From: Glycomyces amatae
GTDB lineage: Bacteria; Actinomycetota; Actinomycetes; Mycobacteriales; Micromonosporaceae
DNA length: 64,000 bases
NCBI RefSeq assembly: GCF_020991375.1
Contig: NZ_JAJLQZ010000004.1
Location: 248,001 to 312,000 of the forward strand
Direction of reading: 5' to 3'
Shown one piece after another: positions 32,840 through 41,236 of the stretch (position 1 is the stretch's first letter; each line of letters starts with the position of its first letter). The notes below the pieces were generated by a model. It made no database searches and was not told the DNA's origin. It worked only from the letters and a program-made list of their open reading frames with translations. A program made the position numbers and the translations under genes.

Positions 32840-34084
32840 ATGCCCGACCCCGCCGCATCCGAGACGCCGGACCGAACCGACATCGGCGCACCCGTGCCGC
32901 GCCGCGTGCTCATCGCCTTGTGCACCACGCAGATCACCAGTTGGGGCGTGCTCTTCTACGCCCTGCCGGTCCTGCTGGGCGACCTCACCGCCGACACCGG
33001 GTGGTCGACCGCGGCGGTCATGGGCGCCTTCTCGATCGGGCTCGCCGCCTCCGCGCTCGCCGGGATCGGAGTCGGACACGTCCTCGACCGGCGCGGGCCC
33101 CGCCTGGTCATGACCGCAGGGTCGATCCTCGCGGTGCTCGCCGTCGCCGGAATCGCGACCGCGCCGAACCTGTGGTGGTTCACCGCCGCGTGGGTCCTCT
33201 CGGGCATCGCCCAGGCCGCCGTCCTCTACAAGCCCGCATTCGCCGCCATCACCGCCTGGTACGGGCCCGCCCGCGTCCGCGCCCTGACCGTCGTCACCCT
33301 CGCCGGAGGACTCGCCTCCACCGTCTTCGCGCCCCTGACCGCCTTCCTCACGGGCCACTTCGACTGGCGCGGCGTCTACCTCGTCCTCGCCGCCGTCCTC
33401 GCGATCGTCACCGTCCCCGCCCATGCCCTCGCCCTCGATCCGCCCTGGCCCGCCCCGGCCCACGACAGCGCCGAGCCGGCGTCGCAGGGCCTGGACCGGC
33501 GGCGGATCGTCACCTCGCCGGCGTTCATCGCCCTCGCCGCCGCCATCGCCCTGGCCGGGTTCGCGATGGGCGCCTCGAACCTCTACCTCGTCCCCCTCAT
33601 GACCGACCGCGGCATGGACACCGCCACCGCCGCCTGGGCCCTCGGCCTCTGCGGGGCCGGCCAGCTCCTCGGCCGCATCGCCTACGCGCCCCTCGCGCTG
33701 CGCACCGGACCGACCACCCGCGCCGTCGCCATCCTCGCCGTCGGGGCCGCGATGCTGCTCGCCACCGCGCTCGTCGACCGCCCCGTGATCCTGGTCTTCG
33801 CCGTCGTCATCGTCCTCGGCGCCGCCCGCGGCGCCTTCACCCTCCTGGACGCCACCGCCATCACCGACCGGTGGGGGCCGAACGGGTACGGCACCCTCCA
33901 CGGCATCCTCACCGCACCCGCCACCATCGCCCTCGCCCTCAGCCCCTGGGCCGGTGCTCATCTGGTCGCCTGGACCGGCGGACACCCCCAGATGTTCGCC
34001 CTCCTCGCCGCGCTCACCCTCGCCGCCGCGGTCGCGATCGCGGCGGAGCGGACCGCGCGCCGAGGCGTCCGATCGCCGCCGTGA
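32840..34084 (+). CDS. MFS transporter of the arsenic locus
   Basis: A 414-residue protein with 12 predicted membrane segments. The first half includes QITSWGVLFYALPVLLGDLT and the MFS loop GHVLDRRGPRLVMTAG (A-motif equivalent); the second half includes MGASNLYLVPLMTDRGMDTA. It begins four bases after the stop of the ArsO-like gene, so the two are co-transcribed and probably regulated by the third ArsR. In actinobacterial arsenic islands MFS exporters paired with flavoenzymes are proposed to export modified arsenicals. This is an inference; a general drug exporter cannot be excluded. It is the last intact gene before the fourth tRNA-like fragment. Confidence 0.88.
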   Translation: MPDPAASETPDRTDIGAPVPRRVLIALCTTQITSWGVLFYALPVLLGDLTADTGWSTAAVMGAFSIGLAASALAGIGVGHVLDRRGPRLVMTAGSILAVLAVAGIATAPNLWWFTAAWVLSGIAQAAVLYKPAFAAITAWYGPARVRALTVVTLAGGLASTVFAPLTAFLTGHFDWRGVYLVLAAVLAIVTVPAHALALDPPWPAPAHDSAEPASQGLDRRRIVTSPAFIALAAAIALAGFAMGASNLYLVPLMTDRGMDTATAAWALGLCGAGQLLGRIAYAPLALRTGPTTRAVAILAVGAAMLLATALVDRPVILVFAVVIVLGAARGAFTLLDATAITDRWGPNGYGTLHGILTAPATIALALSPWAGAHLVAWTGGHPQMFALLAALTLAAAVAIAAERTARRGVRSPP

Positions 34085-34121
34085 TCCGGTCGTCGGCTGC
34101 GCGAAGCGGGTTCGCTGACTT

Positions 34122-34175
34122 GAGCGGGCGTCCGTCCGAGCAGCGGAAGGTCGCCGGTCCGGCCCCGGCCCCCAC
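34122..34175 (+). repeat. tRNA 3'-half-like fragment, fourth copy (most decayed)
   Basis: GAGCGGGCGTCCGTCCGA is shared exactly with the third copy. A degenerate T-arm follows (GCCGG-TCCGGCC-CCGGC), then CACCGGTACGAGCACCTGG as in the sequence after the third fragment. The anticodon stem TCCGT/GCGGA can still form. It closes the arsenic block and the island on the right. Confidence 0.65.
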
Positions 34176-34254
34176 CGGTACGAGCACCTGGGTCCTCCAC
34201 TTCCGGCCCGATCGTCGGCGATCCGGCGACGTCGACCGCCCGCCCTGCGTCGCG

Positions 34255-34818
34255 CTAGCTCGTGGCCTCGTTGTGGACCGGGCAGTCGCCTTCGCCTCGG
34301 CCGCACGCGGCGAAGTCGCAGAGGCGGCACAGCCAAGGCCGGGGGCGGTCATCGGTGCGGGCGGAGCGCTCCTCGGCTCTGACGCGGGTCAGCGCGGTCA
34401 GCATCGTGTCCAGCGCTGCCGCGAGATGGTCGGCCTCGTCCGAGGACAGCGCCGACAACACGCTCTCCAGCGACCGCTCGCGCGTTCGCAGTATCCGCTC
34501 GGCCGTGTGGCGGCCCCGTGCGGTGAGGACGACGGAGACGGCCCGTCCGTCCGGTGCGCCGACGCGCTCGGCGAGACCCGCGGCGGCGAGGCGGTCGACG
34601 AGCCGGACGGTGCCCGAGTGCGTCAGGCCGAGTGCGGAGCTCAGCTGCGTCACCGATCCGCCGTCGAGGAACTCGTGCATCGCCACGAGGGCGGCCGGGG
34701 CCGAGGGGCCGAGCCCTGCGACCGCCTCGACGGCGGTGTTCATCCGGTCGGCCACGACGAGGCTCAAGGCGCCCAAAGCATTGGCGGTGTGCCGGCGGCT
34801 TGACAAGGGTTGCGTCAT
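34255..34818 (-). CDS. MarR family regulator with C-terminal cysteine cluster
   Basis: A 187-residue regulator. The MarR winged HTH is at about 55-115 (SVTQLSSALGLTHSGTVRLV then DRLAAAGLAERVGAPDGRAV). The C-terminal 25 residues carry WLCRLCDFAACGRGEGDCPV and HNE, with four Cys in the spacing C-x2-C-x4-C-x6-C plus a His. That could bind zinc or a cluster, or act as a redox switch. It is divergent from a VOC gene with only 17 bp between start codons, so its operator must overlap both starts. It probably represses the VOC and YdeI-like genes. The inducer is unknown. Confidence 0.9.
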   Translation of the reverse strand: MTQPLSSRRHTANALGALSLVVADRMNTAVEAVAGLGPSAPAALVAMHEFLDGGSVTQLSSALGLTHSGTVRLVDRLAAAGLAERVGAPDGRAVSVVLTARGRHTAERILRTRERSLESVLSALSSDEADHLAAALDTMLTALTRVRAEERSARTDDRPRPWLCRLCDFAACGRGEGDCPVHNEATS

Positions 34819-34835
34819 GGCTCTAGTTTATATGC

Positions 34836-35243
34836 ATGAGTCATACACAATCTACGGCAGAGCACGGAGTATCGACGGCGACGCTGGCCATGGTCAACAT
34901 CGACAGCGCCGACCCGGCGAGGCTGGCGCGCTTTTACGCGGCCGCACTGGGCTGGGAGGTCACCTACAGCGACGAGAACTACGGGATGGTCGAAGGCGAC
35001 GGCGTCAAGATCGGCTTCGGCAAGATCGAGGACTTCCGGCCCGCGCCGTGGCCCGACGAGGACGGCGCCAAACGCTTCCACCTCGACCTCCAGGTCGACG
35101 ACCTCGACGAGGCGACCGCGAGCCTCTGCGCGATCGGCGCCAGCCGACCGGACTTCCAACCCGGCGCCGAACGCTGGCGAGTGCTGCTCGACCCCGACGG
35201 CCAGCCGTTCTGCCTGAGCCCCCGTCCCCAGGCCGCATCGTAG
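34836..35243 (+). CDS. VOC family protein
   Basis: A 135-residue protein with the VOC fold: VNIDSADPARLARFYAAALG (near 20-39), EGDGVKIGFGKIEDF, HLDLQVDDLDEATASLCAIG and the ending LDPDGQPFCLSP. It resembles the glyoxalase-like (Glyoxalase_6) group common in actinobacteria. The start lies in the 17-bp divergent gap with MarR. The YdeI-like gene follows seven bases after its stop, indicating an operon. The function, perhaps resistance or small-molecule modification, cannot be read from the sequence. Confidence 0.88.
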   Translation: MSHTQSTAEHGVSTATLAMVNIDSADPARLARFYAAALGWEVTYSDENYGMVEGDGVKIGFGKIEDFRPAPWPDEDGAKRFHLDLQVDDLDEATASLCAIGASRPDFQPGAERWRVLLDPDGQPFCLSPRPQAAS

Positions 35244-35250
35244 CGACGCC

Positions 35251-35847
35251 GTGTCCGATCTCGAGGAGCTGCTCGTCCCGGACGCCGAGGCCTGGCACGC
35301 CTGGCTCGACGGCCGTCATGCCGACCACCCCGGAGTCTGGCTGGTACTGCACAAGAAGGGCGGGCGGACTACGACCCTGACCTACGCCCAAGCGCTTGAC
35401 GAGGCGCTGTGCTTCGGCTGGATCGACGGGCAGATCGGCCGACGCGACGACGAGAGCTACCGCCAGCGCTTCACCCCCCGCCGACCGAACAGTCCCTGGT
35501 CGGCCAGGAATGTCGAGTACGTCGCCCGCCTCACCGAGGCCGGACGGATGCGGCCGGCCGGGATCGCCGCCGTCGATGCCGCAAAGGCGCAAGGACGGTG
35601 GCAGACGGCCTACCGCGGGCAGGCGGACATGCAGATCCCGCCCGATCTCGCCGAGGCGCTGGCGGCCGATCCCGCCGCGGCCGCGACGTTCGAAGGGCTG
35701 GGCGCCGCCGACCGGTACTCCATCGTCTACCGGCTCAACGCCGTCAAGCGCCCCGCGACCCGGGACCGCAAGCTGGCCGAGTACATCGACATGCTCGCCC
35801 GCGGCGAGTCCCTCCACGCCCGCAGGGCGCCGAAGGGCCGGGGGTGA
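35251..35847 (+). CDS. YdeI/OmpD-associated family protein
   Basis: A 198-residue cytoplasmic protein. Conserved blocks include HAWLDGRHADHPGVWLVLHK, TYAQALDEALCFGWIDGQIG and FTPRRPNSPWSARNVEYVAR, which together define the YdeI/OmpD-associated family. The C-terminal part (PPDLAEALAADPAAAATFEG) is the bacteriocin-protection-type tail seen in the family. The biochemical role is unsettled. The GTG start and close spacing show co-transcription with the VOC gene under the divergent MarR regulator. Confidence 0.88.
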   Translation: MSDLEELLVPDAEAWHAWLDGRHADHPGVWLVLHKKGGRTTTLTYAQALDEALCFGWIDGQIGRRDDESYRQRFTPRRPNSPWSARNVEYVARLTEAGRMRPAGIAAVDAAKAQGRWQTAYRGQADMQIPPDLAEALAADPAAAATFEGLGAADRYSIVYRLNAVKRPATRDRKLAEYIDMLARGESLHARRAPKGRG

Positions 35848-36063
35848 CCGCCCGTCTCGCCCCGGGGACCACCCCGGCCTACGAGGAGTCGCAGTCCCGC
35901 GCCTGAGCCCGAGCGCCTGTGCGAGTCGGTCAGGAGGCCGTCGGCGCGGCGATTCGTCCGTGGGCGGCCCGGTTCGGCGAAGGTCTCGACCTCGGCGGGG
36001 AGGCGGCCGTGTTCCTGACTTTCGGCAGTGCCGACGGGCCGCGCGCGCGGCGACCATGGAGCG
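35848..36063. other. Gap before the ABC ATPase fragment
   Basis: No gene is supported in this 216-bp stretch. Confidence 0.3.
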
Positions 36064-36345
36064 GTGATCGTATTCGAGGAAGCGACGAAACGCTACGGCG
36101 CGAAGACGGCCCTGGACGCCTTGACCGTCCAGGTCCGCAGCGGACATGTGACCGGCCTGCTGGGTCCCAACGGCGCCGGGAAGTCCACGGCGATGCGGCT
36201 GCTGCTGGGCCTGGACCGCCCGACCCGGGGCCGCGTCGAGATCGACGGGGCGCCCTACGCGCGCCTTCGGCATCCGCTGCGGACGATCGGCGCGCACCTG
36301 GACGCGCGCTCGTGCCACCCGCGGCGAAGCACGCGAGCACCTACA
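36064..36345 (+). pseudogene. Truncated ABC transporter ATPase
   Basis: From GTG 36064 the frame reads VIVFEEATKRYGAKTALDAL, then Walker A LLGPNGAGKSTAMRLLLGLD (residues about 34-53) and IGAHLDARSCHP. Similarity then shifts frame: the next frame gives GEAREHLHG, as expected in this drug-exporter-type ABC subfamily. After that it ends. The signature motif, Walker B and the partner permease are all missing. It therefore represents about one third of an ATPase, broken by a frameshift and a 3' deletion next to the serine hydrolase gene. Confidence 0.8.
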
Positions 36346-36495
36346 CGGCCGCCGGAGGCGTACCGGGGCGGACTCCTCGTGCCCGGCAGCGACGACGCCT
36401 CCTGGGACGTCAGCCCGGTCGAACCGCCGACCGCCCTGATCCGCCTTCGCTGCGGTGCCCTCGTCCTCCCCGCTCGCGACGGCGGCCGCGGGGCG

Positions 36496-38409
36496 TCAGA
36501 GATGGCCGATGGCGGTGAGGTCGTAGTAGCTCGCGACGGTGAAAACGGCCGCCGCGCCCGCGAAGACGGCGGTGAGGTGGACGGCGCCCCGGACCCGGCC
36601 GCCGCGGCGAAGCCATGCCCGGACGACCAACCCTGCCGAACCCGCCAGCCCGAGCGCCGCGAACGCGGTGGCGGCGGCCAGGACGCCCGCGCCGAGGCCG
36701 GAACCTGCGGCCCCGGCCGCGCCCGCGGCCCCTGCGAGCGCGAGGACGGCGAAGGCCGAACCGCCGACCGCCAGCCGCGTGACGGCGCCCCACCGGTCCG
36801 AGGCGCGGCCTCGGCGACGGCGCCCGATGGCGAGCACGGGCCACGCGAGGGCGCTCAGGATGAGCAGTCCGCCGACGCCGAGCACGGCCAGGTGGAGCCC
36901 GAGGGACTCGTACCAGCCGATCCGCTGGAAACCGAAGTGGTAGAAGCCGTACGACGTCGCCGCGAGCACGGGGCGGCCGTCGCGGTCGGTGTCGAACGTC
37001 AGGTATTGCGAGCCTCCCCGGAGGCGGAACCGGTCGGCGCCCGCGGCGTCCCACCGCTGACCCAAGCCGTCCGCGTCCGTCGAGAACCCCTCGGTGACGA
37101 GCCCGCCGCCGGGAGCGGCGCTGACCTTCAGGTCGGCGGGCACCGAGAGCAGTGCGAACAGCCGTGCCGGGTCGTCCCCGTCGAGCTTCGTCCAGCGGTA
37201 GGTGCCGGCGAACCGCTCGGCCGAGGGCGCCGCCGGGTCGTCCTCTTCTGACTGGGGCGGCGAGGCCAGCTCCGCGACGAGGGCCGCCTTCAGGTCGGAC
37301 CGCGCCCGGTAGGCGCCGGGGAACAGTGGGTTGCTCCCCGTGCCGTCGCCGTTGTAGGTGGCGAACAGGCCGATCCCGCACTGCGGAACCAGTATGAGCA
37401 TGCTGTGCGTGCCCGGGCCTTCGCCGCTGTGGCCGAGGAGCCGGAGGCCGTCGCGGTGCTCTTCGGCGAACGGCAGCGCCAGGCCCGGCGCGTGCGGCGT
37501 CTGCCGGAACCGGGTCGAGTGCATCAGGTCCACAGTGGATGATTTGAGGATCCGGGCGCCTCCGGCCTCCCCGGTGAGCTGGGCGGTCATGAAGGTCGCC
37601 ATGTCCGCCGCCGTCGAGACGACGCCGACGCTGGGCGCCAGGCTGGTGCGCCCGCGCTCGGCGGGCCGCAGGCCGTCGCCGGACGCCTCGTACCCGACCG
37701 CGAGGTCCTCGTCGGCGCCGGTCGCGAACCGGGTGTCCGACATGCCGAGCGGTTCGAGGACATTGATGTGCACGTACTGCTCGTAGGGCATGCCGGACAC
37801 CGCCTCCACGATGTGGCCGGCGAGGTCGAACCCGTAGTCCGAATAGGAGTGCACGCCGCCCGGGGGGCGGACCCGTTCGGGCCGGCGCGACTCCACGTGC
37901 GCGCCCAGGCCGGTGTCGGCGTCGGGTTCGATCAGGGCGTCCTCGAAGCCCGAGGTGTGCGTCAGGAGGTGCTCGAGCGTGATCGGGCGGCCCGGGTAGG
38001 CGTCCTCGATCTGGAACGACGCCAGGTACCGGTTCACGTCGGCGTCCAACTCGAGTTCGCCCCGCTCGAACAGCTGCATGACGGCCGTCGCGGTGAAGAC
38101 CTTGGACACGGAGTCGATGTGGAACGGGGTGTCCGCGCCGTCGAACGCCCGACCGCCGCTGACCTCGGCGAGCCCGAACCCCTCGGCGAGCACCGTCTCC
38201 CCTTCCGCCGCCAACGACACCGCCGCGCCCGGGATCGAGAACCGCTCCAGCTGGTCTTCCACCGTCCGGCCGATCGCGGACCGGACGGTGTCGCCGTCGA
38301 GCTCGCGGCATGCCGCGGGGTCGGCGGCGGCCCGGGGCGCCGGGGCGATGAAGACGGCGGCCATCGCGATCGCCGTCGCGGCGACCGTTCCCGGCAGGTA
38401 CTTGCGCAT
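36496..38409 (-). CDS. Secreted serine hydrolase (beta-lactamase/class C type) with C-terminal membrane domain
   Basis: A 637-residue protein. A signal peptide is clear (MRKYLPGTVAATAIAMAAVF ... AAADP). The beta-lactamase-fold domain has the catalytic S-x-x-K in FHIDSVSKVFTATAVMQLFE (near 98-117), YSDYG in place of Y-x-N (near 192-196), and a His-Ser-Gly triad-like LLGHSGEGPGTHS (near 320). The last 140 residues contain four hydrophobic segments (LHLAVLGVGGLLILSALAWP and others) that anchor it in the membrane. Such proteins act on peptidoglycan peptides or esters; the substrate is unknown. It follows the ABC exporter genes on the same strand after a 47-bp gap and may belong to that operon. 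Confidence 0.88.
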   Translation of the reverse strand: MRKYLPGTVAATAIAMAAVFIAPAPRAAADPAACRELDGDTVRSAIGRTVEDQLERFSIPGAAVSLAAEGETVLAEGFGLAEVSGGRAFDGADTPFHIDSVSKVFTATAVMQLFERGELELDADVNRYLASFQIEDAYPGRPITLEHLLTHTSGFEDALIEPDADTGLGAHVESRRPERVRPPGGVHSYSDYGFDLAGHIVEAVSGMPYEQYVHINVLEPLGMSDTRFATGADEDLAVGYEASGDGLRPAERGRTSLAPSVGVVSTAADMATFMTAQLTGEAGGARILKSSTVDLMHSTRFRQTPHAPGLALPFAEEHRDGLRLLGHSGEGPGTHSMLILVPQCGIGLFATYNGDGTGSNPLFPGAYRARSDLKAALVAELASPPQSEEDDPAAPSAERFAGTYRWTKLDGDDPARLFALLSVPADLKVSAAPGGGLVTEGFSTDADGLGQRWDAAGADRFRLRGGSQYLTFDTDRDGRPVLAATSYGFYHFGFQRIGWYESLGLHLAVLGVGGLLILSALAWPVLAIGRRRRGRASDRWGAVTRLAVGGSAFAVLALAGAAGAAGAAGSGLGAGVLAAATAFAALGLAGSAGLVVRAWLRRGGRVRGAVHLTAVFAGAAAVFTVASYYDLTAIGHL

Positions 38410-38456
38410 GATCACTCTCAATCGTCGGACGGGCGGCATCGGCGCGGACCGCGGGA

Positions 38457-40391
38457 TCACTCCCGGGCGGCGGCGACCGTGATGGGGTCGGTTCGGGTGA
38501 CCAGCGCCGCGACGAGGGCGGAGACCGCGACGGCCAGTCCGAGCGATCCCGCGGCGGTGGCGGTCAGCAGCGTCCAGGGGATCTCGACGACGGCCGAGCC
38601 GACGCTGCGGCGGGCGGCGAGCGCGATCCCGAGGACGGCGCACGCGGCGACGGCCAGTCCGAGGACGAGGCCGGTGACGGCAGTGACGGCCGCTTCGAGG
38701 GCGGTGGCGGCGACGACCTGCCTCCGGGTGAGGCCGGAGAGGCGGGCGACGGCGTGCTCGCGGCGCCGCCCGGTGCCGGCGATGACGACGGCGTTGGCGA
38801 CGGCCATGACGGTGTAGAGGCCGGAGAGGGCGAGGAGCACCTCGAGGGTGGCGTCGTTGGTGCGCTGCGCCGCCTCGGTGCGGGCGGTGATCCACTCCTC
38901 GACCGCGGCCGTGTCGCCGTAGGGTTCGGCGGCCGCCCGCACGGCGGCGACGTCGTCGTGCGAGCGGGCCTCGACCAGGACGTCGGTGGGCGCGGTGTCG
39001 AGCAGGTCGTCCGGTACGAGGTCGCGGTGCAGGAGGATCTGCTGCCCGGTGGAGAGCTGCTCGGGGAGGATCGCCGCGATCCGGACGGGGACGGTCTGCG
39101 CGCCGACGGTGACCGTCGCCGGGTCGCCGAGCTCGAAGCCGATGCCGTCGGTGGGGCGCTCCATCACGGCGATGTGGTCGCGGTCGAGGTCGGCGAGGCT
39201 GCCGGCGACAGGGGCGACCGGGTGGAGGGCGGCGTAGCCGGCCGGGTCGACGACGGCGTAGCCGTCGAAGCGGCGTTCGGTCTCGATGCCGCCGCCGGTG
39301 CGCTGCGGAAGGTCGATGAACAGGTCCGGGGTGGATTCGGGCGAGGCCGCGGCGACGCCGGGCAGCGCGGCGACCACTGCGGCCTCGGCGCCGGTGGTGG
39401 TGACGACGAGGTCGGCGTCGATGCGGTCGCGGGCTTCGACGGCGGTGGCCGTCGCCGTCGCGGCGAGCGCGCTCGTGACGCTGACGACGAGGGCGACCAG
39501 GACGATGACCGGGGCGGCGGTGGCGGCCGAGCGCTGGACGCCTTCGCGTCCGTTGGCGTCGACGAGGGAGCCCAGCGCCGTCGGGCGCAGCGGCGCGCCC
39601 AGCGCCCGGGCGGCGAGGGGCATCACGGCGGGGGCGAGCCGGCTTGCTGCGATCGCGCCGGTGAGGGCGACGCCCATGCCGAGCGCGAGCGCGACGACGA
39701 GGCCGACGCGGGCCGCGGCCGCGATCTGCGCGGCCGTGGCCAGGAGCATGAGGACGCCGACGGTCCAGCGTCCCGCCGTCATCGTCCGGTCGCGGGCGCC
39801 GCCGCCGCGGACCGCCTCGAGCGGCGGCACCAGCGAGGCCCGGCGGGAGGCGGCCAGCACGCCGAGGAGGGCGACCGCGACGCCGACGCCGCCGGCGGTC
39901 CACAGCGGCCACGAAGGGCGGCCGAGCTCGAATCCGCCGGGGACGAAGTCGGCGCGCCGCAGCAGCCACATCTGGGCCGACACCGCCGGCCCGGTGAGCG
40001 CCAGCCCGATGGCGGAGCCGGCCGTCCCGAGGGCGAGGGCCTCGCCGAGGAGCACGAGGCGCACCTGCCCGCGTCCGGCGCCGAGCAGGCGCAGGAGCGC
40101 GATGTCGCGGCGGCGCTCGGCGACCGCGAAGGCGAAGGTGGTCGCGACGATGAAGACCGTCAGCAGTCCGGTCAGCATGGCGCTGATGATCATGATCGCC
40201 GCGACGGCGTCGAACGCGTCGCGCACCGCGAACGCCTGCCGCTGGTCGAGCCCGGCGAGCCCGGGCCGCGTCGCCGAGTCGGCGACCGTCATCGCGGAGG
40301 CCAGCAGGGCGGTTCCCGCGGCGACGCTGAGGAGCGCGCCGAGCAGCAGGGGCCACCGCTCCCGGAGCCCGGCCAGGGTCAAGGCGGACAT
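38457..40391 (-). CDS. FtsX-like ABC transporter permease
   Basis: A 644-residue permease with two FtsX-like modules. The first has membrane segments around LLGALLSVAAGTALLASAMT and IIVATTFAFAVAERRRDIAL, with the loop LLRLLGAGRGQVRLVL. The second is TAAPVIVLVALVVSVTSALA with a large extracytoplasmic domain (about 320-500), then VMAVANAVVIAGTGRRREHA and VARLSGLTRRQVVAATALEA. It is a MacB/LolCE-type mechanotransmitter or peptide exporter. Its start overlaps the stop of the ATPase gene by one base. Next to a LuxR regulator, it fits actinobacterial antibiotic-resistance-type ABC exporters. Confidence 0.9.
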   Translation of the reverse strand: MSALTLAGLRERWPLLLGALLSVAAGTALLASAMTVADSATRPGLAGLDQRQAFAVRDAFDAVAAIMIISAMLTGLLTVFIVATTFAFAVAERRRDIALLRLLGAGRGQVRLVLLGEALALGTAGSAIGLALTGPAVSAQMWLLRRADFVPGGFELGRPSWPLWTAGGVGVAVALLGVLAASRRASLVPPLEAVRGGGARDRTMTAGRWTVGVLMLLATAAQIAAAARVGLVVALALGMGVALTGAIAASRLAPAVMPLAARALGAPLRPTALGSLVDANGREGVQRSAATAAPVIVLVALVVSVTSALAATATATAVEARDRIDADLVVTTTGAEAAVVAALPGVAAASPESTPDLFIDLPQRTGGGIETERRFDGYAVVDPAGYAALHPVAPVAGSLADLDRDHIAVMERPTDGIGFELGDPATVTVGAQTVPVRIAAILPEQLSTGQQILLHRDLVPDDLLDTAPTDVLVEARSHDDVAAVRAAAEPYGDTAAVEEWITARTEAAQRTNDATLEVLLALSGLYTVMAVANAVVIAGTGRRREHAVARLSGLTRRQVVAATALEAAVTAVTGLVLGLAVAACAVLGIALAARRSVGSAVVEIPWTLLTATAAGSLGLAVAVSALVAALVTRTDPITVAAARE

Positions 40392-41131
40392 CAGGACTCC
40401 AGTCCGGTGAGCACGGCGGCCACGGTCGCGGCGCCGGCCCCGTCGAGCCGGTCGACCAGCCGCCCGTCGCGCAGGAACAGGACGCTGTCGGCGCATGCGG
40501 CCGCGACCGGGTCGTGGGTCACCATCACGACGGTCTGCCCGGCCTCGACCATCGAGCGCAGCAGCGCGAACACCGCCTGCGCGGACGAGGTGTCCAGCGC
40601 GCCGGTCGGTTCGTCCGCGAACAGCACCTTCGGGCGGGTCGCGATGGCCCGCGCCAGCGCAACGCGCTGCTGCTGGCCGCCCGAGAGCTGCCCGGGGCGG
40701 TGCCGGAGGCGGTCGCCGAGTCCGACGGCGTCCAAGGCGGCGCGGACCTCCCCGCGAGCGGGGCGCGCACCCGACAGCCGCAGCGGCAGCGCCACGTTCT
40801 GGGCCGCGGTGAGCGAGGTGACGAGGTTGAAGTTCTGGAACGCGAATCCGATCGCGGTCCGCCGCAGCCGGGTCAGTTCCGCGTCCGAGGCGGCGGTGAT
40901 GTCGCGCCCGTCCAACGCCACCCGGCCCGCGTCGAGGCGCTCCAGACCCGCGAGGCAGTGCAGCAAGGTCGACTTGCCCGACCCGGACGGGCCCATGACG
41001 GCGGTCCACGACGAACGCGGCACCGCGATCGACACCGCGTCCAGCGCCCGCAGCGCGGTCTCGCCCGACCCGTAGGTCTTCGTTCCCTCGGCCATGGCCG
41101 ACACGGCGCCCGAGGCCGTCTCCGTGTTCAT
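40391..41131 (-). CDS. ABC transporter ATP-binding protein (MacB/LolD type)
   Basis: A 246-residue ATPase with all canonical motifs: Walker A MGPSGSGKSTLLHCLAGLE (near 46-64), Q-loop AFQNFNLVTSLTAAQNVALP, signature LSGGQQQRVALARAIATRPK (near 148-167), Walker B VLFADEPTGALDTSSAQAVF and H-switch MVTHDPVAA. It powers the FtsX-like permease encoded directly downstream; the stop and ATG overlap by one base. It is divergent from a membrane-anchored LuxR regulator, probably its controller. Confidence 0.95.
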   Translation of the reverse strand: MNTETASGAVSAMAEGTKTYGSGETALRALDAVSIAVPRSSWTAVMGPSGSGKSTLLHCLAGLERLDAGRVALDGRDITAASDAELTRLRRTAIGFAFQNFNLVTSLTAAQNVALPLRLSGARPARGEVRAALDAVGLGDRLRHRPGQLSGGQQQRVALARAIATRPKVLFADEPTGALDTSSAQAVFALLRSMVEAGQTVVMVTHDPVAAACADSVLFLRDGRLVDRLDGAGAATVAAVLTGLES

Positions 41132-41236
41132 GTGCCCGATCCAACCCGCCGGGCGCCGTCCCCGGTATGGGCGCAGACGCTACTTCGCGCCGTCCGCGGC
41201 AGGAGTAGTGCGCACGCTACCTATACCGTGGAGCCC
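41132..41236. promoter_or_regulatory. Divergent promoter region with repeated ACGCTAC elements
   Basis: ACGCTAC occurs twice (near 41175 and 41213), the second copy as the right arm of GTAGTGCGCACGCTAC, an imperfect inverted repeat. These are candidate LuxR-type regulator sites for the ABC operon and the regulator itself. Function is inferred from position. Confidence 0.45.

Noticed and set aside
6649..34200. Prophage or conjugative element in the island
   Set aside because: No integrase, terminase, capsid, tail, relaxase or replication genes were recognised in any frame.
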